From positions 62,001-126,000 of the forward strand of contig NZ_DALZFB010000005.1 in assembly GCF_031979925.1 (NCBI RefSeq): DNA of 64,000 nucleotides, read 5' to 3'. Both the position numbers and the translations under genes were made by a program. The notes beneath the pieces are model-generated. The model did no database searches, had not been told where the DNA came from, and saw only the letters and a program-made list of their open reading frames with translations. Below are positions 58,451-64,000 of the stretch, one piece after another. This stretch comes from Pseudescherichia sp031979925 (GTDB lineage: Bacteria > Pseudomonadota > Gammaproteobacteria > Enterobacterales > Enterobacteriaceae). Each line of letters opens with the position of its first letter. The stretch's first letter is position 1.

Positions 58451-59938
58451 ATGCAATACATCAAGATCCATTCGCTAGATAACGTCGCAGTCGCGCTGGC
58501 TGACCTGGCGGAAGGCGCGGAAATTTCTGTCGATAACCACACCGTACGGCTGCGCCAGCCGGTGGGACGCGGGCACAAGTTTGCTCTGCAGACCATCCCG
58601 CAGGGGCAAAACGTGGTGAAATACGGTCTGCCTATTGGTCATGCCACGGCAGATATCGCGGAGGGTGAATACATTCACTCTCACAATGCGCGCACCAATC
58701 TGAGCGATCTGGACGAGTATAGCTATCAACCCGATCTTCAGGCTGTGCAGGCGCAGGCGGCGGATCGCGACGTTGAGATCTACCGTCGGGCCAACGGTGA
58801 GGTAGGTATCCGCAACGAGCTGTGGATCCTGCCAACCGTTGGCTGCGTCAACGGCATTGCCCGCCAGATCCAGACCCGTTTCTTAAAAGAGACGCAGAAT
58901 GCTGAAGGCACCGACGGCGTCTTCCTGTTCAGCCACACCTACGGCTGCTCGCAGCTCGGGGATGATCACGTCAACACCCGCACCATGCTGCAAAACATGG
59001 TGCGTCATCCGAATGCGGGTGCGGTGCTGGTGATTGGCCTCGGCTGTGAGAACAACCAGGTTGATGCCTTCCGCGAAACGCTGGGCGACTTCGACCCGGA
59101 CCGCGTCCACTTTATGGTCTGCCAACACCAGGAAGATGAAGTGGAAGCGGGCCTTGAGCATATGCACCAGCTCTATAACGCGATGCGTAACGATAAACGC
59201 GAACCGGGCAAGCTGAGCGAGCTGAAGTTTGGCCTTGAGTGCGGCGGCTCTGATGGCCTCTCCGGCATCACCGCCAACCCGATGTTGGGTCGCTTCTCGG
59301 ACTACGTGATCGGCAACGGTGGCACCACCGTGCTGACCGAAGTACCAGAGATGTTTGGCGCCGAGCAGATCCTGATGAGCCACTGCCGCGATGAGTCCAC
59401 GTTTGAAAAAACCGTCACCATGGTGAACGACTTCAAACAGTACTTTATCGCCCACAACCAGCCGATCTATGAGAACCCATCGCCAGGCAACAAAGCGGGT
59501 GGCATTACCACTCTGGAAGAGAAGTCGCTGGGCTGTACCCAGAAAGCGGGGGCCAGCCAGGTGGTTGACGTGCTGCGCTATGGCGAGCGTCTGAAAACCC
59601 ACGGGTTGAACTTGCTGAGCGCGCCGGGTAACGATGCCGTTGCTACCAGCGCCCTGGCCGGGGCGGGCTGCCATATGGTGCTCTTCTCTACCGGTCGCGG
59701 TACGCCTTACGGCGGTTTTGTGCCGACGGTGAAAATCGCCACCAACAGCGAGCTGGCAGCGAAGAAAAAGCACTGGATCGACTTTGACGCCGGTCAGCTG
59801 ATCCACGGCAAACTGATGCCGCAGGTGCTGACCGAGTTCGTGGATACCATCGTTGAGATCGCTAACGGCAAACAGACCTGCAACGAGCGCAACGAGTTCC
59901 GCGAGCTGGCTATCTTCAAAAGTGGCGTTACGCTGTAA
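58451..59938 (+). CDS. uxaA: Altronate dehydratase
   Basis: A 495-residue iron-dependent dehydratase, same length as in E. coli, forming 2-keto-3-deoxy-gluconate from altronate. An N-terminal SAF domain (about 1-95) precedes the catalytic domain with IGLGCENNQ (about 196-204), GLECGGSDGLSG (about 258-269) and PSPGNKAGGITT (about 344-355). Seventeen bases after uxaC. Paralogue of garD at 38417. Confidence 0.97.
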   Translation: MQYIKIHSLDNVAVALADLAEGAEISVDNHTVRLRQPVGRGHKFALQTIPQGQNVVKYGLPIGHATADIAEGEYIHSHNARTNLSDLDEYSYQPDLQAVQAQAADRDVEIYRRANGEVGIRNELWILPTVGCVNGIARQIQTRFLKETQNAEGTDGVFLFSHTYGCSQLGDDHVNTRTMLQNMVRHPNAGAVLVIGLGCENNQVDAFRETLGDFDPDRVHFMVCQHQEDEVEAGLEHMHQLYNAMRNDKREPGKLSELKFGLECGGSDGLSGITANPMLGRFSDYVIGNGGTTVLTEVPEMFGAEQILMSHCRDESTFEKTVTMVNDFKQYFIAHNQPIYENPSPGNKAGGITTLEEKSLGCTQKAGASQVVDVLRYGERLKTHGLNLLSAPGNDAVATSALAGAGCHMVLFSTGRGTPYGGFVPTVKIATNSELAAKKKHWIDFDAGQLIHGKLMPQVLTEFVDTIVEIANGKQTCNERNEFRELAIFKSGVTL

Positions 59939-59945
59939 GCGTTTT

Positions 59946-59976
59946 GTCGGGTGGCGCTAACGCTTACCCGACCTAC
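59946..59976. repeat. REP element
   Basis: GTCGGGTGGCGCTAACG...CCCGACCTAC, after uxaA. Confidence 0.75.
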
Positions 59977-59982
59977 GCGCAA

Positions 59983-60010
59983 TAAAAACGGTCACCCGAA
60001 GGTGACCGTT
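59983..60010 (-). terminator. Terminator between uxaA and sstT
   Basis: ACGGTCACC, loop CGAA/TTCG, GGTGACCGT. The strong T run is on the minus strand (TTTTTATT), which fits sstT; it may also stop uxaCA. Confidence 0.8.
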
Positions 60011-60017
60011 TGACTTT

Positions 60018-60049
60018 GTAGGCCCGGTAAGGCGTAGCCGCCACCGGGC
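60018..60049. repeat. REP element
   Basis: GTAGGCCCGGTAAGGCG...CCACCGGGC, just after the sstT stop. With the REP at 59946 it flanks the terminator. Confidence 0.8.
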
Positions 60050-60057
60050 TTTTGTTT

Positions 60058-61299
60058 TTAACTACGCAGCGCGTTTTTCGCCAGGCGCTCGTCTTCTGCC
60101 ATACAGGCCGCGGCAGTAAAGAGCACGTCGGTAGAGGAGTTCAGTGCCGTCTCGCAGGAGTCCTGCAGAACGCCGATGATAAAGCCCACCGCCACTACCT
60201 GCATGGCGATATCGTTCGGAATACCGAACATATTACAGGCCAGCGGGATCAGCAGCAGCGAGCCGCCCGCCACGCCGGAGGCACCGCAGGCGCACAGGGA
60301 GGCAACCACGCTCAGCAGCAGCGCCGTAGGCAGATCCACCGGGATGCCCAGCGTTGTTACCGCCGCCAGGGTCAGCACCGTGATGGTGATGGCCGCCCCT
60401 GCCATGTTGATGGTTGCGCCCAGCGGCACGGAGACGGAGTAGGTGTCGCGATCCAGGTTCAGCTTTTCGCACAGCGCCATGTTAACCGGAATATTGGCCG
60501 CCGAGCTGCGGGTAAAGAAGGCGTAGACCCCGCTCTCGCGCAGGCACATGAACACCAGCGGATAGGGGTTACGGCGGATCTTCCAGAACACCAGCAGCGG
60601 GTTGATGATCAGCGCTACCAGCAGCATGCAGCCGATCAGCACCACCAGCAGTTGGGCATAGCCAAACAGGGTATCGAAACCGGTAGTGGCAAGAGTAGAG
60701 GCGACCAGGCCGAAGATACCGATTGGGGCGAAACGGATCACCAGCTGGACGATAAAGGTCACCGCGCTGGAAACATCATTCAGCAGATTTTTGGTCGTCT
60801 CGTTACCATGGCGCAGGGCAAAGCCCAGACCGACGGCCCAGACCAGAATGCCGATGTAGTTGGCGTTCAGCAGGGCATCGATCGGGTTAGAGACCATGCT
60901 CATCAGCAGACCGCGCAGCACCTCAACGATGCCTGACGGCGGCGTAATCTCCGTTGCGCCGGTAACCAGATGCAGCGTTGAAGGGAACAGGAAGCTGAAC
61001 ACTACCGCTGTCAGCGCGGCGGAGAAGGTGCCCAGCAGATAGAGAAAGAGAATAGGGCGAATACTGGTTTTCTGCCCGTGCTGGTGGTTAGCGATAGAGG
61101 CCATCACCAGCATCAGGACCAGAACCGGCGCGACGGCTTTCAGTGCGCCTACAAAGAGAGTACCCAGCAGACCCACGGCAATCGCCGCAGGTTTGGAGAT
61201 CCACGCCAGCAGAATACCGAGCACCAGCCCGACAAGGATCTGTTTAACAAGACTGCCCTGCATAATATGCTTGAGCAGGCCAGACGGTTGTGTAGCCAT
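60058..61299 (-). CDS. sstT: Sodium:serine/threonine symporter SstT
   Basis: A 413-residue DAACS-family carrier (414 in E. coli) with eight membrane segments and two re-entrant loops. The serine-rich loop FFTRSSAANIPVN (about 261-273) and the VPLGATINMAGAA motif (about 291-303) are the family substrate/sodium sites. It is alone in its unit; in E. coli it is repressed by the small RNA GcvB, not judged here. Confidence 0.95.
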   Translation of the reverse strand: MATQPSGLLKHIMQGSLVKQILVGLVLGILLAWISKPAAIAVGLLGTLFVGALKAVAPVLVLMLVMASIANHQHGQKTSIRPILFLYLLGTFSAALTAVVFSFLFPSTLHLVTGATEITPPSGIVEVLRGLLMSMVSNPIDALLNANYIGILVWAVGLGFALRHGNETTKNLLNDVSSAVTFIVQLVIRFAPIGIFGLVASTLATTGFDTLFGYAQLLVVLIGCMLLVALIINPLLVFWKIRRNPYPLVFMCLRESGVYAFFTRSSAANIPVNMALCEKLNLDRDTYSVSVPLGATINMAGAAITITVLTLAAVTTLGIPVDLPTALLLSVVASLCACGASGVAGGSLLLIPLACNMFGIPNDIAMQVVAVGFIIGVLQDSCETALNSSTDVLFTAAACMAEDERLAKNALRS

Positions 61300-61475
61300 G
61301 ATAGTTCCTTAAGTGAAATTGCGTTCCAGCCGGAATGTGCTCTATGTCACGTTTATGTCCGGATGTAACTGAATGTTTGCCTGGTTGAGTATATGGAAAG
61401 AACTATCGAGGGGAAGTGCAACGTGCTGGATTTTACGTGTTGCGTCATATTTTTTAACTAACTATTTACATTTTT

Positions 61476-61500
61476 CCGGGCGGCGCTCACGCCGCCCGGC
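61476..61500. repeat. REP-like perfect hairpin between alx and sstT
   Basis: CCGGGCGGCG, loop CTCA, CGCCGCCCGG, 8 bp after the alx stop. No T run follows on the minus strand, so it is likely REP-derived rather than a simple terminator. The rest of the 208-bp gap would hold the sstT promoter. Confidence 0.6.
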
Positions 61501-61507
61501 GTAATCA

Positions 61508-62476
61508 TTATGAGACTCGCTGCTTCTTGTCGTTCTGATGGTTAACCCAGGCGTTGATCAGCAGGGTCACCGCCAGGATCCCACCCACTACGCCCAGTGA
61601 GATGGCGATTGGGATGTGGTAGAAATCGACAATCAGCATTTTGATACCGATAAACACCAGAATCACCGACAGACCATACTTCAGCATCGCAAAGCGCTCC
61701 GCCACGCCTGCCAGCAGGAAGTACATCGCACGCAGGCCGAGGATCGCGAACAGGTTCGAGGTCAGCACGATAAAAGGGTCGGTGGTGACGGCAAAGATCG
61801 CCGGGATGCTATCAACGGCGAAGATCACGTCGCTCAGCTCGACGAGGATCAGCACCAGCAGCAGCGGCGTGGCATACAGCAGGCCGTTGTGCCGCACAAA
61901 AAAGTGCTCGTTCTCAATGGTATCGGTCATGCGCAGATGACCGCGCAGCCAGCGCACCATCGGCTTGTCGCCAATCCCGGCCTCGTCCTCTTTCGCCAGC
62001 GCCATTTTGACCCCAGTGAAGAGCAGGAAGGCACCGAAGACGTAAAGCAGCCACTCGAACTGGGAGATCAGCCAGCTACCGGCAAAGATCATGATGGTAC
62101 GCAGCACAATTGCGCCCAGCACGCCGTAGATCAGCACCCGGCGTTGCAGGGCAGGCGGAATAGAGAAGTAGCTAAACAGCATCAGCCAGACAAAGACGTT
62201 ATCCACCGCCAGCGCCTTTTCAATCAGATAGCCGGTGAGGAAGGCGAGCGCCTGTGGATCGGCTACCGCCCGACCTTCGGTCGAAGCGAGATACCACCAG
62301 AAAGCAGCGTTAAACAGCAGCGAGAGGGTGACCCACAGGATCGACCAACCGGCCGCCTGTTTCATGGTCATGGTATGGGTGCCACGACGGCCATGAAGCA
62401 GAAGGTCGATAGCCAGCATGATCACAACGACTACAGCGAATCCGCCCCACAGGAGCGGTGTGCCGACACTATTCAT
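61508..62476 (-). CDS. alx: TerC-family membrane protein Alx, pH/manganese-responsive
   Basis: A 322-residue polytopic protein (321 in E. coli) of the TerC family, linked to manganese export at high pH. Nine membrane segments; the two acidic membrane motifs AVDNVFVWL (about 92-100) and ELSDVIFAVDSIPA (about 218-231) are intact. Start at MNSVGTPLLW (62476) has AAGGAA upstream; the frame is open further up through the regulatory leader but is not coding there. Confidence 0.95.
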   Translation of the reverse strand: MNSVGTPLLWGGFAVVVVIMLAIDLLLHGRRGTHTMTMKQAAGWSILWVTLSLLFNAAFWWYLASTEGRAVADPQALAFLTGYLIEKALAVDNVFVWLMLFSYFSIPPALQRRVLIYGVLGAIVLRTIMIFAGSWLISQFEWLLYVFGAFLLFTGVKMALAKEDEAGIGDKPMVRWLRGHLRMTDTIENEHFFVRHNGLLYATPLLLVLILVELSDVIFAVDSIPAIFAVTTDPFIVLTSNLFAILGLRAMYFLLAGVAERFAMLKYGLSVILVFIGIKMLIVDFYHIPIAISLGVVGGILAVTLLINAWVNHQNDKKQRVS

Positions 62477-62489
62477 AGAGAGTTCCTTG

Positions 62490-62668
62490 CAGTAAAAACA
62501 AAAACGGCTAACGTCGAAAGACGGCAGCCGCTTGTTTTTAGATGCACAGGGCCTCGCCTTTCGGCAAGGTCTCACTTACACCCTTCTCAGGATGCCCGGC
62601 GACCGGATGCGTAAACGCATCGTAATGACGACCTGCCGGCGAAGAAGTTACTCCCCTTTGCTAGTAAC
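62490..62668 (-). promoter_or_regulatory. yybP-ykoY type riboswitch (PRE) in the alx leader
   Basis: Read on the minus strand the leader begins with GGGGAGTA (62649-62656) and carries GCCGGGCATCCTGAGAA (62584-62600), then AGTGAGACCTTGCC: the two conserved manganese-binding loops of the yybP-ykoY class. Near the start codon lies CGGCTGCCGTC/GACGTTAGCCG followed by TTTTTGTTTTT (62493-62530), an intrinsic terminator-like stem. In E. coli the same element turns on alx at alkaline pH and by manganese. Confidence 0.88.
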
Positions 62669-62725
62669 AAAATATGTCAGAGTAGAGAGGGCGTCAACGT
62701 CAGCCCCCTCCAGTTTTACATACCT

Positions 62726-63727
62726 TTACGCCGGTAGGTCAAGCTGAGCGGCGGCGTCCGCCGGGAAAACCACGCCGGTCTGGCGACGGATCTCGGTGAG
62801 CAGCTTCGCAGTAATGCGGCTCACCTCAAGGCCTGCGTGGTTAACCGCGTTCTCATCCACCAGTTGGGCAAACAGCTCCGCTTCATAGAGCATGGTGTTG
62901 ATATGCTGTGGTTGGGTGATCTCCTGCGGCTTACCGCCGCGTGGCACAAACGATACCCGCTGGCATTCGGAAAGCTGTTCAATCACCAGCGCGCCATCTT
63001 CCCCCTGGATCTCGCTTGCCAGCGAGGAGTCGCTGACCTTCGAGTGCTGTAGGGTCACGCTGAAGTCGCCGTAGTTCAGCACCGCTACGCCGTGGCCGTC
63101 CACGCCGCTCGGCAGCAGGCTGGCGGTGGACTGCACACTTTGCGGCTCGCCCCACAGCGCGACCGCCGATGCCAGGCAGTAGAAGCCGATATCCATGATC
63201 GATCCGTTAGAGAAAGCCGGATTAAAGGTATTGGGATTCTCACCGTTGAGGTAGCGCGGATAGCGTGAGGAGTACTGGCAGTAGTTAAAGAACACCTTCC
63301 GCAGCTTGCCTACCTTCGGCAGCGACTGCTGCACCAGCTGGAAGTTGGGCAGCGCGCCGGTCTTAAAGGCTTCAAACAGCACCACGCCGTTGGCTTGCGC
63401 TACGGCAATGGCCGCCTCGGCCTCCTGCAAGTTTGAGGCCAGCGGCTTCTCGCAGATTACATGCTTTTTATGGCGCAAAAAAAGCTCGGTTTGTGAAAAG
63501 TGCAGAGAGTTTGGGCTGGCGACATAGACCGCATCAATAGCGTCACTCTGAGCCAGGGCGTCGAGGGAGGTAAAGAGGTGCTCGACGGGGTAATCGCTGG
63601 CAAAGTGCTCGGCCTGCTCAAGGCTGCGGGAGTAAACGCCGGTCAGCTTTAGCTTGCCGGTCTCATGGGCGGCATCAACGAACTGGCGGGTGATCCAGTT
63701 GGTGCCAACGACTGCGAAACGTATCAT
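62726..63727 (-). CDS. ygjR: Gfo/Idh/MocA-family oxidoreductase YgjR
   Basis: A 333-residue putative NAD(P)-dependent oxidoreductase (334 in E. coli). The N-terminal Rossmann domain begins IRFAVVGTNWITRQF (about 2-16); the family ICEKPLASN motif (about 94-102) carries the catalytic lysine. Substrate unknown. Start at MIRFAVVG (63727) is preferred to an ATG 12 codons upstream. Confidence 0.93.
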   Translation of the reverse strand: MIRFAVVGTNWITRQFVDAAHETGKLKLTGVYSRSLEQAEHFASDYPVEHLFTSLDALAQSDAIDAVYVASPNSLHFSQTELFLRHKKHVICEKPLASNLQEAEAAIAVAQANGVVLFEAFKTGALPNFQLVQQSLPKVGKLRKVFFNYCQYSSRYPRYLNGENPNTFNPAFSNGSIMDIGFYCLASAVALWGEPQSVQSTASLLPSGVDGHGVAVLNYGDFSVTLQHSKVSDSSLASEIQGEDGALVIEQLSECQRVSFVPRGGKPQEITQPQHINTMLYEAELFAQLVDENAVNHAGLEVSRITAKLLTEIRRQTGVVFPADAAAQLDLPA

Positions 63728-63794
63728 AAATCCTTTATGCTCCATCGGGGACAGTCCACCCAATGTAGCATGTCAGGATGACAAAACGAGTGCT

Positions 63795-64000
63795 CTATTG
63801 CGCAAAATCGCTAAGCGAGCGGTGCGTCAGCCACAGGCGAGTGTCGAACTCCAGCTGGTGGTACTGCGGCTCCATATAGCAGCAGAGCTGATAGAAAGCT
63901 TTGTCATGCTCCTTCTCCTTCAGGTGCGCCAGCTCGTGGACAGCGATCATGCGCAAGAACGGCTCCGGCGCGCTGCGAAACACGGTGGCGATGCGGATCT
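63795..64000 (-). CDS. ygjP: YgjP metalloprotease-like protein, 3' part (cut by window end)
   Basis: The C-terminal 67 or so residues of a gene whose start lies beyond the window. The zinc motif HELAHLKEKEH (HExxH plus a downstream H) is complete, as in the WLM/YgjP (M48-like, DUF45) family. The reading frame stays open to the last base of the window. Substrate unknown. It is 67 bp upstream of ygjR in the same direction. Confidence 0.9.
   Translation of the reverse strand, partial: IRIATVFRSAPEPFLRMIAVHELAHLKEKEHDKAFYQLCCYMEPQYHQLEFDTRLWLTHRSLSDFAQ

Noticed and set aside
60052..62614. Plus-strand open frames opposite sstT and alx
   Set aside because: Histidine/glutamine-rich shadows of membrane protein genes; no membrane or enzymatic signature of their own.

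Overview
The window is chromosomal DNA from a member of the Enterobacteriaceae, most likely close to Enterobacter, Lelliottia or Leclercia; the exact genus is not settled by sequence alone. The evidence is long collinearity with the Escherichia coli segment secG-leuU-argG-metY-rimP-nusA-infB-rbfA-truB-rpsO-pnp-nlpI-deaD-mtr-yhbW-ubiVUT-yhbSQPO-yraRQ-dolP-diaA-yraN-lpoA-rsmI-gar-rnpB-cyu-yhaKJ-yqj-exu/uxa-sstT-alx-ygjR-ygjP. Proteins are close in length and motif to the E. coli ones, and typical enterobacterial REP elements lie between genes. Family names below come from remembered family features; no database search was run.

Region 1 (1-6661) is accessory. It is the 3' part of a type IVb pilus assembly operon: a small membrane protein, a TcpD/PilO-like inner-membrane protein, a TcpS/PilP-like periplasmic protein, an assembly ATPase, a polytopic platform protein, an exported protein of unknown family, a prepilin peptidase and an M23 (LytM-type) peptidase. 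Gene order and sizes follow the toxin-coregulated pilus/CFA/III/longus type, with the unknown exported protein where TcpF/CofJ lies. The pilin and secretin genes must be upstream, outside the window. The cluster stands directly before secG, where glmM lies in E. coli, and leaves a secG promoter intact.

Region 2 (6662-12200) has secG and tRNA-Leu(GAG), then a small variable block where E. coli carries yhbX: the PphA-type phosphatase, an SDR reductase divergent from an HxlR regulator with a clear shared dyad, and a secreted glucose-1-phosphatase behind a candidate Pho box. argG closes the block.

Region 3 (12200-24920) is the core gene-expression block: metY, rimP-nusA-infB, rbfA-truB, rpsO, pnp (with its RNase III leader hairpin), nlpI, the tiny yrbN and deaD. 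ArgR boxes lie between argG and metY. Region 4 (24920-38400) holds mtr behind a TrpR-type operator, yhbW, the oxygen-independent ubiquinone genes ubiV/ubiU/ubiT, the small yhb genes, yraR/yraQ, and the envelope and replication genes lpoA-yraN-diaA-dolP, divergent from rsmI.

Region 5 (38400-48000) covers galactarate/glucarate catabolism (garD divergent from garPLRK, with a strong CRP site), the RNase P RNA gene, and cysteine uptake and desulfidation (cyuP, cyuA); cyuP is broken into two overlapping reading frames by an apparent one-base loss. Region 6 (48000-54100) is yhaK/yhaJ and the yqjG-F-K-E-D-C genes plus mzrA-yqjA. Region 7 (54100-60000) is hexuronate uptake and catabolism (exuR, exuT, uxaCA) with three ExuR-like operators and a CRP site. 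Region 8 (60000-64000) has sstT, alx with its yybP-ykoY type pH/manganese leader, ygjR, and the 3' part of ygjP cut by the window end.
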